A stretch of DNA of 64,000 nucleotides from Brachypterus glaber (lineage: Eukaryota; Arthropoda; Insecta; Coleoptera; Kateretidae): positions 34,624,774 to 34,688,773 of the forward strand of contig OY294049.1 in the NCBI GenBank assembly GCA_958510825.1, read 5' to 3'. Position 1 is the first letter of the stretch. Each line of letters begins with the position of its first letter. This document shows, one piece after another, positions 35,525-48,800 of the stretch. Under the pieces are notes generated by a model. It did no database searches, had not been told where the DNA came from, and saw only the letters and a program-made list of their open reading frames with translations. Made by a program: the position numbers and the translations under genes.

Positions 35525-35715
35525 GTATTATTCAACGAGAGTATAATAACTTGCCTGTCGGCTCGTATCATAAAATTCACCCTTATTAATTAATAGCTAT
35601 TATACGCGAGTAGAATACTATACTTTATCCACGGCCGTTTTAAAGTTTAAACGGTTAATTTTTACAGACCCGTGGTTAATAGAGCTATTAATCACGGCCG
35701 TGAATAAAACATTTT
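35525..35715. repeat. Dispersed repeat family G, copy 2
   Basis: Same words as 28030-28235 (TATACTTTATCCACGGCCGT, ATTAATCACGGCCGTGAATA). Confidence 0.6.
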
Positions 35716-35841
35716 ATTGTATATAGTTGAAAACAACACAAATAAAAAGCTTAAATCAAATTTAGAGCAGACATGGCAGAAATTTTAATGCCTAGAATAT
35801 ATTACAGTATAAATAATGTAAGGAAATTTCAGTTTTTATAG

Positions 35842-36050
35842 TAGAGGAAAAGATGCAAGTCGCTTGCAAAACAACTTTACACTACGATATTTCAAGAAAT
35901 CTTTGACATAGAGACTTGAAATTTGGAACAAATTTTGTTTACTACTTAGAAAATCTTTGTTCCAAATTTCAAGTCACTGGGTCAAAGCGTTTTTGAAATA
36001 TCGTAGTGTAAACTTGTTTTACAAGCGACTTGCATATTTTTCTCTTCTAG
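35842..36050. repeat. Long hairpin of about 210 bp
   Basis: GCAAGTCGCTTGCAAAACAA + CACTACGATATTTCAAGAA pairs with TTTTGAAATATCGTAGTG + TTACAAGCGACTTGC. The arms are about 95 bp, enough to form an extended dsRNA if transcribed. Confidence 0.75.
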
Positions 36051-36249
36051 TTTCTTTGCTTTAAAATTAAATGCAGCCAAAGTATTACAACCTGACATAA
36101 TTTTGAAAAAAAATGCAGCGCTTTTTAAAAAAATACCCACGTTTGCTCTATAAAAAGCAAAAAATGTCACCATCAAAATTTTGGATGTCCAATCCAAGTA
36201 AAGCTATATGTAAGGTTTGTAAAAAAGTCTCTATTCTTGTCAGTTTAAA

Positions 36250-36733
36250 AGTTTAAAGAGCTGATTACCATTTTCATTTCATTATTTTTTCCCGGCTGTA
36301 TTTTATATATGTCTTAAAGTACATTCAAATTAAGCTATTTGCAAATCGCCAGGTCCTGGATCGGGTTCCTTTGGATGCTAGAAGCCCCAAAAAGGTGGTA
36401 AAATGGGGTACATCAACTTTATTCAAACAACCTACAAAATATCAAATAGTTTATGTTTCGATTTGTTTGTGAATAAGGCGTTTTGGGGCAAGGGCCATGA
36501 ATTCCATAATTTTTCGAATTTTCCAACAAAAAAAAAATTCACAAACACATCAAAACATATACTATTTGATATTTTGTAGCTCGTTCGAATAAAGTTGTGA
36601 TTACCTGAAAAAAATCCTTAATTTTCCCGAGCCAGAAGGTATATAACCCCTTAATTTGAATGTATTTTAAGACATATATAAAATACAGCCAGGAGAAAAT
36701 AATGAAATAAAAATGGTCGCCAGCTCTTAGACT
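36250..36733. mobile_element. Foldback element family F, copy 2, just past the sbb stop
   Basis: Ends AAAGAGCTGATTACCATTTT and AAAATGGTCGCCAGCTCTTA. Shares AAATCGCCAGGTCCTGGATC and CTTTGGATGCTAGAAGCC with 34299-34941. It begins about 110 bp downstream of the sbb stop on the sbb strand and so probably overlaps the sbb 3'UTR. Confidence 0.75.
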
Positions 36734-36845
36734 ATTATTTTTGGGCAGATACATGTTTTATATTAGCAGTAGAGTACACTATTACATAGCTATGGAATGC
36801 ATTTAGTCACTACTACACTCACAGTCATTACAGGTTTCAAGACAC

Positions 36846-39800
36846 TCATTTCGTAGGGTATGGATTTATCACTGTCACCGCGGCCGCTTGCTGACTTGCC
36901 AGTACAGCAGCTGAAAAAAAAAGCATTATTTAGAGCCCAAAAAATAGTTAGGGGATGTTGCTGTGGCACAGCTTCATTTTTACTGTTTTTTAAAAGAATA
37001 AAGCCCTCATACAGTCGGTCTAGTAAGAGCGTGTCACCTATAACTTGTAGTCGGTAAGATATATCTCTACTTTTTTTTTGAGGATATAGTTTACTTTCTT
37101 TGTACATAGTGACTCCTTTTGAACCTTATTTTTGGTGAACTAACACGTTTTAAAACACAAGTGCTGCGTACCAGTCACGGTTCGATGCTGTCTTCCTGTA
37201 TTCGCATCCAAAAGGTCCGAAAATGACGCCTACAGCGTCTGCGAAGTATATGGGCAAGTCGAAGTCATTCGTCAACAAGTGGGTGAAACGATACTTGAAA
37301 ACAAAAAATGTTGACGACTTACTAGATCGTGGCACAACAGGAAAAACGTCGGCTAAGCTAAGAATCCTCAATTAACCTTACTTGACCGACTGTAGCTGCA
37401 AAAGTTATGTTATTACTCACCTCCATATGGTGCTGGGTACATAGGATAACCCAATCCTACGTGGGTATGATGGTGCGTGTGCACGTGTCTCTGGGGAGGA
37501 GGGCTCCTCGAATCCTTTCCATCACCAGGCGTTTGTTTTCCGCTAGTTGGCGTCATACTTGACGCTTGCGAAGTGGGCGGGGCGCTCATCTGAGGGGGCG
37601 GACCTTGCTGCTGATTTGTCGATGGACTGGAACTGGCCACCGACGTTTTCGGAGTTGGCGATTTGATCGCCCTCTCCTGGAGTTCATGGATTTTATGCGA
37701 GGAATAGTATTGAGCATGGTGCTGAAGCATGTCTAAAGCCTTTGTCGCTGGGGGAGCACGGGATAGGTCCTCGGGGGCGTGGTACCTGGGCATTTGGGCG
37801 TGTAAATAAGGAGGATTACTATAAGGTCCTGGAACCATGATTCCCCGGTACATAGGATGGTTCGGGTCGAATGACAAGGCACCATAGTGAGCCGACTGCA
37901 TGTAACCAGGATGAATATACGCGTACTGCGATGTAGGAGGCGGTGGAGGACCTTGGGTCTCCATAGTAGGTTTCACTCCTTCTTGTTTTACTTCTTTCTC
38001 TTTTTTCTCCTCCGTTTTGGGCTCTTTCAGCTTCATACTTGGTGACTGTACCAAAGAAGACTTACTAGGAGTATTACCGCTTCTATGTTGTTGCTCAGAT
38101 TCTTTTCTCCTCTGATCATACACGTAAAACCGCCTTACATCCTCCTCGCGCTGTGGCTGATGATGGCTCGGCTGCGGTTGAGGAGGCTGAGGCCTGGAGT
38201 ACAAGTACGGAGTCATTTGATTCTTAATTTCTATGCTTTCCTTCAGAATTTGATGGTTTTCATTCTGATGTTTCTCCTTAATGTTCGGAGCTTCCGTTTT
38301 GACTTTGCCAGGGGTCGGTACTTGAATCGGGTTGGGAATAGGAGTGGGTTGTTTAACAGTGTGCTGCTCCACAGGGCTGGGGCTCTCCTTAATTCGTTCC
38401 TCTTTGACTTTTTCCTCCGGTTGCACCATTTGCGGTCCGTAATTTTGGTCCATGTACGATGGATAACCTGTCATATAACCGTATTGATAATAATGCTGCG
38501 GCATAATTTTTTGTTGAGGATTAAACTCAGGTCCGATTTTCTCAGCCTTGATGCTGGTCTCTTTTTCAATAACTACATTACTTTTCTCGCTTTGTTTCTC
38601 AGCTACTTCGTTATTCGCCGTTTTGTTTTCTTGTTGTGGCACCATGTATTGGTGGGGCTGACCGTAATATGGATACATTCCATAGTTGGGCATATGAGGT
38701 AATGGGCTTTGCTCAGTCTTTTTGTCAGGATTCTTTTTGTCTTCGGCCTCGACCACGGGGGCCCCATCGTCCGAAATGTCCGAGTACGCCGGACTTTGAA
38801 CCTCTTCCCTTCCTCCAGAACCATCGTCCACTCCATAAACCGATTGTTCCGGAGGCATCGGACTGCCGGCTGGACTTTTGCGATGGTTTTTCTTCTTGAA
38901 AGTTTGTCCTTTGAGGTTAGGATTAGCGGGGGGGTTAATACTACTATTCCCGCTGTTTTGAATGTGTGGTTTCGTTTTGTTATCTTCGGGCATGAGAGCT
39001 GCTGTCGGTTTCACCTTAAACTGCGAAATTTTATTACTATTTGGGGAAGGAGGGGAAATAGGGTTTTGATTCGATGGGTTTTGCGAGGGGATGATTAGAG
39101 AGGAAGGTTGCGTGAATTGCTGTTGTTGTGAAGGCATGTTGACCAAATGGTTTGTGAAGGTCGTTTGTTGCTCGGGTTCGCAGGGTTGCAGACTTTCAGA
39201 TGGAGTGTCATTCGAGTTTGGAAGCTGCTGATGCTGGAGTGCTGTTGGATTCACCACTGGATTTGGCAAAGACCCTGAAATAACAAACACATTAGGAACT
39301 AAAAAAATATTTATTAATCTAGTCTAAAAGAATTGTTTTGTAATATTTTATTTTGTCAAAATCTAAAGACCCACCATATGGTGGGTCACCTCAGGTGACA
39401 TAATTGTCGGAATATAAAAGGTCTCTAGCAAAATCTGACATTTATTACCACATCACAAAGCATGAGCTTATGTTACAATCGCCACAACTCAAAAATCAAG
39501 AAGAATTGTGTGTATAATATAGGTTGTCATAGGGTGTTATTAACTGACATAAACGTCATAACTCTTCTTCTTCAGAATGACCTTTCGGACACTAAATTAA
39601 AGTAACCCAAAACGACTTAATGGTTTTGAACTCCCGTTCTTTTTAATCAGGTACAAGTATTAGAAACTTGAAGTGAGTCTCTCTAATCGTTTTAAATAAA
39701 TATGATTTCTTCTTAACATAACCTAAAAAAAACGTGGAAAAATCCGGGTTCATCCACAAAAGTACATCACAAACATCAAATATTTAATTGTAAAATGAAT

Positions 39801-42800
39801 TTAAATATGTAGAACGGTTTCAAAGTATTAATATTTTCTTGACAAATACATTTTAACATACAATATTCAGGCTGGGCCTCAACGGCGTTAAACAAATTAT
39901 AAATCGCGCCGCAGACATGTTGACGGTTTCACCTATGAAACTCAACTCCCAAAAATTATTCAAGTTAAGTAAACAAAATAAAATTTTTATATCCATATGG
40001 ATATACTATATAATTTTTGCGATGTTCACTATGGCACGTAATTATATATTTACCTGAGACAGGTTTATTTCCTGAGAACAAACCCGCAGGGAACTCCTCC
40101 TGCGAGCTGTATCTTAACACACCAGGCTTCACGATGCTCTTCGCCTCCACCGCAGTCGTATTAGTCGGCGGGGAAGGCACCGTTTCCTGACCCAGGTCCT
40201 GTACGCTTATTGGAGTCCCAGGAGAAGGTGTAGTGGAGCTTGTAGTTATTTGACTTTCAGTACTGGACGTTTCCTCCTTTTTCACCGGAGTCGGAGGAGA
40301 ATTTTCCGTTTTTTCGGGAGATTTAACAGGCGTTACAGGACTCGGTGCATCAATATTACTTTCATCGTTTTCCGACATGGAGGTCACGTCCTTGGTATCA
40401 TCGTCCTCCGTCGTGGAGCCATGGGCATGGGACTGATGGTACTTTAAGCCATTGATATGTTTGTATTTCTTGGAACAATTTGGCTCGGGACACTCTAAAA
40501 GGATGGGGCTGGGTGGGGGACTTCCGCAAGGGGCGGGGTTGGAGATTATAGGTAGTATGGGAAGTGGAGGCGGGACCAGGACCTTGGTCTTTTTGCCTGT
40601 AGGTTGGGCGACTTCTTCTTCGCCTACGCGGTTCTTTCGCTTGTTTCCGGGTTCGGGCCGAGGTGGAAGGAAGGGGGTGGGACTGGAGGGGGCCGGACCG
40701 GGCCCGGTGCTGCCGTTGCGGCGGCCCTTGGTGGCACTGCCACCCGCGCCGCCGTTACGCAGCTTGCTGTGCACTGACGATCGGGTCTCTGTAAAGTTAT
40801 TTATGTCAGAATAGAAAAATTATTATAATCATAATAATTGGTTAAAAAAAACATTAGAAAATAAATTAATATCAATATTCATATTATTTATATAAAAGGT
40901 TAATATAAAATACAAAACTCTAGGGAACTACGAAAAAGCTCATACATACAGGATTATTCAGAAATAGGCTCATTAATTTTAGGCGGTGAAAATATGAAAA
41001 TTTTCTATAAACTTGTCTAAAAATGCGTCATAAGCTAAGCCCATTTGAAAGTGGCTAAAAAATTCGGTTTTTATTTAATAACTCAAAAACCCTTTGAGAT
41101 ACAGCAACGACGTTTCAAATGTGAACAGGTCCATCTTCGTATGTTACTTTCATGTACTTATTTTAATAAGGGGCGTGCGAAACGAGGGGGCCCTATCAGT
41201 TTTTTGCCCCAGACTTTTTTCTGTGTAACTTTTTTGTAAGTTTATTATTGGAACATTATTCCTTAGGTAAAATAATATAAAAAAGGTACTTCTGTTTTAA
41301 TTCTGTAGGATTAACCGTTTTTGAAAAAAAAAATCATTTGAAGTTGAAATTTCACGGTTCAAGGACGCAAAATTAAATAATAAAATTTTGAAAACCAAAA
41401 TTTCAATGATGCCGGGTGAATGTTCATCAGAAACTAAGAAAAATACGCATACACAGGTATTTCCAAAAATCAATCGTAAGGGAACTGGTCTCCTAGAAAT
41501 GCACCATTTTTAAAGGGCCATACTAGCTTTAAAAGCAATTTTCCAACCTGCATGTATAGAAACATTTTGTCATACTAGATACGCCTCTGGAAAGATTCAA
41601 AAAAATAAATTAACATAAACTAATTGCTTCTGTTTATACTAGTATACATGCAAAACCTCGTCGCTCTGGGTACCAAATTTATTAATTAAAAACTTTATTT
41701 TTAGTAGAATTTTAAAGGATCATAATTCTCTTAGGATTCGTTTCTGGACCTATGTTTCTGTGCTGTTTTTTTCATTTTTTGGGATGTAGAATCATCCATT
41801 TATTTTCCGCCAAAGGACTACAAACACCGTGTATAACTGTTATATTTTACATAATAGTATTATTTTTTTTATATTTAAAGTTAGTGGAGAGCCCGAAGCA
41901 TAAGCCACATTAAATTTTATAAAAGAAACAAACGTTTCAAAACATTAAATGCAAATTTTGCTTACCTCTTCCCTTTGGGGTCCTATTATCCAAGTCACTG
42001 GTTGGCGAGTCGCAAAATCTAAGGGAAAAATTATTTTGGTAACTTTTTTCTCAGAATTGCTGCAAAATTCTTACCTAGGTGGGGCCCAATCGTGCCTAGT
42101 GCAGTCGAGCAAAGTCCCTACATAAGTCTTTCCTCTCCATGTAACATTAACCACCAATACTCCTAAAATATAAGGGTAAGTTTAAAAGTTTAATACACCC
42201 CGTATAAACGTTCCTGCCAAATCTTACCAATGGTATTTTAATGAGATTAAATGGGCTTTGATAGTTTGCGTAGGATTTGATGGGACAGAAAATTGAATTT
42301 TCGTAAGATTTTAAAGGAGCAATTTCTATTTCAAAGTGACGAAAACGCTATTAAAGTTTATCAAAAAAAACATAAAAACCTTGATTAAGTTGATGGGATA
42401 TTTCCTACAATTTCCTACTTTATTGATGGGATTTTCGTAGGATTTCATAGGACTGTTTACTTTTTTGATTTAATGGGACTTTTTTTACAGGGCATACTGA
42501 GAAAAGAAATAAAGAAAGTAACAAACAGTAAAGAAAAAGAAAAAAGTAGAAGGCAAATTTCTAGAAAATTAAAGGATAATTACCTCCTTCTGTCTCATGC
42601 CAGACGATGCCTTCCAATGTGACACTGGTACCAGGTTCACATGGTCCCAAGCACTCTGGTTCCGTAATAGTACCTACGCTTGTACCCACGCACACGTCAT
42701 TCACATCCTACAATAAAAAACATAAGAGTACAAATACAACACTTTGTGAAGCATTTATTTCATGGGCTTTTTAAATTTCCAAATAAGATTTTAGTATTTT

Positions 42801-45800
42801 TGATTGATTGAAAAAAGTTAATCTCTTGTGTACTGAATTATTAAATGCTGATAAGAAAAAATATTTTTTCGTAAAAATAAGCTAAAAGTAGGAAGTTAAT
42901 TCAATACTAATGTATATTTTGTTGAAAATTTTTATTTTATACAAAAAAAAGGCACTTATCATATCTGTAATAATAAGACATAATAATGCAATTTATTGTA
43001 TGATTTCTTTTTAAACAGTAGTATAATACAAAAAAAAAGAAGATAATACAAAATATATATCTTTTACCCTATTTTTATTCATTTTGGGACGTTAAATAAA
43101 CAAATAATTTTTTTGGCGGTCGCACTTGCGACACTGTACAGTGGGCACAATGGCGAAAAATGATACTTTTTAAATATTTTATATATTTTCTTATTTAATT
43201 AGGTTTGTTACAAATTTGATACATTGGCAGACAAGAAATTCAGGATATTTTGGTTTCTCTGAGAAAAAATCAAAAAAACAAAAAATGGTCCGCCGCTGTC
43301 TCATTATCTTGTTTAACTGTATTGAACATGTCTGGGACATGCTTGGTAGAGTATTATGATCGTCAACCACATTTTCATGACGTAAGGAAACTAGCAAGTT
43401 CTTCCGGATTTATGGGATTTCTTGGACCAAGATCAGTTAAATCGCTTAATTTTAAGCACGCCTCTGCGATTTTAAGCGGTTATAGCCAACAGAGGTAGAA
43501 CTACTGGCTATTAATTAATTTTCAGTTTTCAAAAATTATTTTTCTTTTGTTACATTAAGGAAAACATATTGTTAAATCCCGAATACAAATATTTTTGAAT
43601 TGATTGAATTTATTTGTGTTTAAAAAGTCCAAACAAAGCACAAAATAATAATAAATAGCATACAAATTTATATATGTATGTCAAACAGGTAATATGATTT
43701 TTATTTATCTTTAGTTTTCTTAGTTCTATATTAACATAGCTGTTTAATGGGTTGCCTATATGCTTGTCCTAAGTGAAGGCAAACTTGACAGGTTACTATA
43801 GTTTGTGTTCTGTGGTTTGCTAGTTAAATTAGATTTCTGTGGTTATGCTGTCATAGACAGCAAAATTGTACCGTTTTACATTTCATAAGAAAAATAGTGT
43901 GTATTTTGATGTTTTTTATAAAATGTAAGGTAACTAAATCAAAATTAAGTAATTTTTATAAAATATAGACAGTAATGGTCAAAATAGTAACGTTATAACT
44001 ATAGTTTCTATTTTTGACATGAAAAACAGAAATATTTGGATTAAAAAACATAAAATATATCAAAAAAGGCTGTGGTGAAAGGTGGAAATTGGCTTATAAA
44101 ACAAAGTGAATAAAATTCGTAGAATCTACGAGGTAAATATCTAAATAAAATTAGGCAACCCTCCATACATAAATATCAAACTAGGGTGATATGAAAATAT
44201 CAAACTAGTATGATACAAGGCGTTTTCTAAAGAACAAAAAAATGAGTGCTAAATGCCATAGAGGATCGTAGGAAAATTATAGTTATTATGAGTTAATACC
44301 AAGTAATTATTATAGATATAAAGTTAGGGTTAGATTGCGGTCAGCAATGCTAAAATATACAAGTTATCAAAAGTTTTAAATACGTTTTCAATATTTTTTT
44401 TTACCTTGTTCTCAGTTTTAAACTTCTTCGCCGGCGGAGGAGAAGAACTTCTTTCCTCCACGGCCACGCTTCCACTAGGTTGTTGCACTTGGTTAACAGT
44501 CTGAATGGGCGTCGCCTGCGCCACTTTACTCTGTTCCGGTTTGGCGGCACTGCCCTGCGCGGTCGCCGCCGCCGGGTTGGGGGGCGGCGGTCCGGGCGCC
44601 CCTTGCGGGGGCCCTGGGCCCGAGGTGGTGGACGTAAACACGGACCGCGGTGGCATCTGAGGGGCACTGACGCGCACTAGACCGTTCATCTCGGATACGT
44701 TCACTGTCACAGCACTGGTTTGTTGGGGGGACGCTTGTTGCTGAGGGGGGGCAGTATTGTTTTTGGAGTATTGATTATTTGACGATTTGGGGTCGGGGTT
44801 CGGCCCTGTCGCGGAAGAGTGTTTCTCTCGCGCTTTGTCTCGCCGGTGGCCGCTCGACCCCCTTTTGCTATTACCTGCAAAAAAAATTATGGTATGAGTT
44901 ACCTAACCCATTACTACTATTACCTAGAAGGCCAAAAATAAGCACATTTTCATTTTCATGATTGTTTTTTTCAGCTCCTTTATTAAATATAGGTATTTAC
45001 AAAACTTTTTTCAAAACATTATTAAATTAAATTTTCATTGAGAATATGAGGAGCTCATTTTCAAACCACAACAAGTCCAAAAAGTTAGGAAATGGACTTG
45101 TTGTATTTTGAAAATGAGCTTATTTAATTTAATTTTATTTTAAAAACGAATGAAGTCCAAAAAGTTAATAAATGGACTTGTATAAGCTCCTCATATAATA
45201 TTTTTTTTCAATATTGATTTTTTTTTCTAATTTATAGTGGGCGCCAAAGTTGAGTGCTCCAAAAATCATTGTCCCATTGCGGACAGTTAATCTCAGGATT
45301 GGTAAGTCAGAAACAAAAAATTCAAAAAAAAAATACATTTTCGGCTTAAGAATCGTAGAGAAAATGTGAAAAAAGTGGGTGTTAAAAAAATGTCTGTCTG
45401 TTTATTTTGAAAAATTATTTTATAAACTTCCTCATTTTTCCAGCCGTCTAGAAAATCACTCATTTCACATTTTTTAAATTGTTTTTGTTGCTCCCAGCAA
45501 CGTAGGGTAAAGTAATAACAAAAGATTAAGTTACTTTACTTATTTAAAATGGCCACAGTCAACGGGGATTTATAATGAGGTGTTGAATAAAGTAAAGAAT
45601 ATTTTACCACTATTCGAGTTCTGATTGGGCGGCAAGGCCGCGTTCACGCTGGGCACCCCATGTTTGGTGCCCAGGGCGTTGCTGTTGCCAGATTTCCCGT
45701 CCAGCTGATCCACGTTGCCATTTTGTTCGTTACTCTTGACGATCTCGTGCTTCGCCTCGGACGTTTTCGTGCCCGGTTTCGTTCGTTTGATTTTCATCTT

Positions 45801-48800
45801 CAGTCCTTTGTCGGCTGTGGCCGAATGCTCTGCAAAAAATAATATATTATATTATTATATATATTATATTATTATATATATTATATTATTATATATATTA
45901 TATTATATTCTACCTTCAAATTTTAAAAATATATTTTCTTTTTAACATTTTTTTATATAGAAAGAAAAAGATATAATTGTGAAATTTTGCAGGTATGTTT
46001 ATTTATATTTAAAGAATACAACACAAAAATAGATTTTTAAAGTGCCTTAATTTAAAAAAAAAAACATAAAAAAAGGTGGTCGCCATGATTCCGGCCGTTT
46101 GAATCGAGTAAAAAAAAACGGATATTATTCAGTATTGAAGTCGCTATAGCCCCATCTAAAGGATTTTTTTTGGCCAAAAATTAACAAAATGGCAGACGGT
46201 TTTCTTGAAATTGATTTAAAAATTTTTGAAAAACGTCCGCCATTTTGTTATTTTTTGGCCAAAAAAATTCTTTTAGTTAGGGGTATAGCGACTTTTTATT
46301 ATTCCGTTTTTTTTTTAATCGATACAAACGGCTTGAATCATGGCGACCACCGTTTTTTGATGTTTTTTTTTTTCAAAAAAAAAAAAAAAAAAAATGGCAA
46401 AAAATGTAATCTAAAAAAAAATTGTATTTTTAAATATAAATAAACATAGCCACAAAATTTTACAATGATATCTTTTTTCTTTCTATATAAAAAAATTGTT
46501 TAAAAACAAAATATTTTTAAAATTTGAAGGTAGAAAGACCTAGATCTAGTGTCCCTAGAAAGACCCCTTAATTTAATTATTTTAATTAAGAAATATTATT
46601 TAAAAAATAGGTCAACCGAAAATACCTGATGTAATAATCAAGTTTTGAAAAACCAGTTTAAATATGACCTCAAATATGACATACGAATATAAAAAATTAA
46701 ATTTAATCCACCCTCACTTAAGATCCTAGTCGACTTACCCCCAATTTTTCTGTATATAGTTTTTCGATATTTAAAGATTTAAATACATTTTAATGAAGGT
46801 TCCCTTTTACATAAGCCGCGTAAAGAGTATTAATAAATAAATAAATGCATGGAGCCATTGAACCCCAAATTCATTTATCCTAAAAAACATCTTTGTAGTT
46901 ACCTCCCCCCATAAATTCTTAATTAGGCTCCATAAAATACTTAGGAAGCCCCCCCGCAATTATTTTGAAATTAAACGTACAAAAAATAATAAGGAAAGGC
47001 ATGACATAAATAAAACTATTAAATAAAATTACACAGACCTCACTACAGTTTAAAAACAGAACTTCATTACCAAATGAAAAAAACCTCAGAACTTAAAAAC
47101 ATTACAAATCATTATTACAAATGAAACCGGTAAATATTTTTACCAAATGTGAGGAATAATGGGGGAAAACCTCATTAGTAACCACTACTTGAATGAATAA
47201 TAATTATTATTGGGTTGACCTAATCTTTAAGTAGGCAACATATTTATTTAAGAGGTTCTAGCAGATTAATCTCAATTAAGATAAATATCTCTATTTTGTT
47301 TATAATTAATAATTTATTCATATGGCTGTAATACTTAAATAGTAATTATATACCAAGGAGAAGACATTTTTTATAGCCTAGTGTATTATATCCCGAGCTC
47401 CGTAGCAGAGAGGGATTTAGGAGTGCGAGGCTATAATAGACGTCTCTACCGTAGTTTATATGTTAGTTTTTTCACTACTAGCACTATTTTTATTCAAATA
47501 ATAACATAAATTTTTAAAAGAAATTATATTTCTTGAAATTTCATAAAAATGAAGTAGCTTTGATCAATGACATTTGCAAGATAAAAAGAAATAAAAATGT
47601 AAATATTTAAAACCTCGCGTCAACGCTACAGTCGACGCGGCGCCTATGCGAGTACTGGAAATTCGCCGAGTACTGGTAATTACCTTTATTTATTCGTCAT
47701 ATTTTTTGCAGCCGGGTGCAAAACATCATATTACGGGTGGAAACACCCGTTAATAAAATCGACCGAAAATTAATTTTTTTTTTTGCATTGTCATGAAACG
47801 TCGGGAAATGTGAAAAAAGTGGATATTAAAAAATGTCTGCCTGTCGGTCTGTATGTAAACCTTTTTAACGAAATGTCAGATTTAAAAAATTCTTTCAACA
47901 AAAGATTCAGGTCCTTTTCTATTTGCGTCACATCTTGCGTAGAGCAAGAAGGGCAAAATTGACAAAAATTATAATTTTTAGCGATATCTCACTTATTATT
48001 TATAGAAGGACAATTTTTTGCATAAATGAAAATAATGTTTAATTCCCTACAAAAACATATGTAATCATTTTTATCGTAGGACTATTAGTTTCCGAGATAT
48101 AGGCATTTTAATAAATTTTGATATATTTTTACATTTTTAATTAGATGTCAAATTTTGACAGTAGTAAAATTTCAATCATAAGTAAAATTAATCTTAATTA
48201 ATTTTTCTTTTAATAAATTTCTGACGATGGTACGGCCAGAAAAACAATCTAATAAAGCTACAAAGAAAAAACTAAAGGAAATGGTTCAAAAATCCAGGAA
48301 AAGTGAAGTCAATTTGATATCTTATTTTATAAACTTCCTCATTTTTCCACCCGTCTAGAAAAGGTAACCGATACCACCCCCCTTTCGTCGGAGCGTTCTT
48401 ACCGTGTGGAGGACTATATTTACCTATGTGCATTTTGGCCGTCGCTGCCTGTTTAGATGCCTGAGCTCCGCCCGCGTTGAGCGCCATTTGCGCCGAAATC
48501 TGCTGGTGCTGGTGATGCTGCTGGCCGTGCGGGACCGACGTGCCCTCGTTGGTCTTCTCGATATCGGCGTCCAAGTCAATGATCAAGTCGCCGATGCCGA
48601 TGTCCCACTCGTTGTCATCGTACTCGAAGTTGGCGCTGGCTGCTCCTGTTGGGACCGCTTCCTGGGGCGCCGTGCTTGGTATGGAGGAACTGATGGCGTT
48701 TGTCGATCGATGATCTGACCAGAAGAAAATGCATATTTAAAATTGACAAAAACTATTTTCGAGGACCAGAAATTAAACACTAAACATTTCAATTATGCAG

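Noticed and set aside
38085..39098. Long plus-strand open frames of 205 and 129 codons
   Set aside because: Antisense shadows of the large sbb exon (37421-39274), whose conserved protein fits the opposite strand.
40452..40814. 120-codon plus-strand frame, Gly/Pro-rich
   Set aside because: Antisense of the sbb zinc-finger exon; it crosses a real splice site.
44401..44680. Arg/Pro-rich frames on both strands
   Set aside because: Alternative frames of the GC-rich sbb exon 44405-44874.
46189..46443. 84-codon frame ending in a poly-lysine run
   Set aside because: It spans a foldback element and a poly-A tract; no conserved features.
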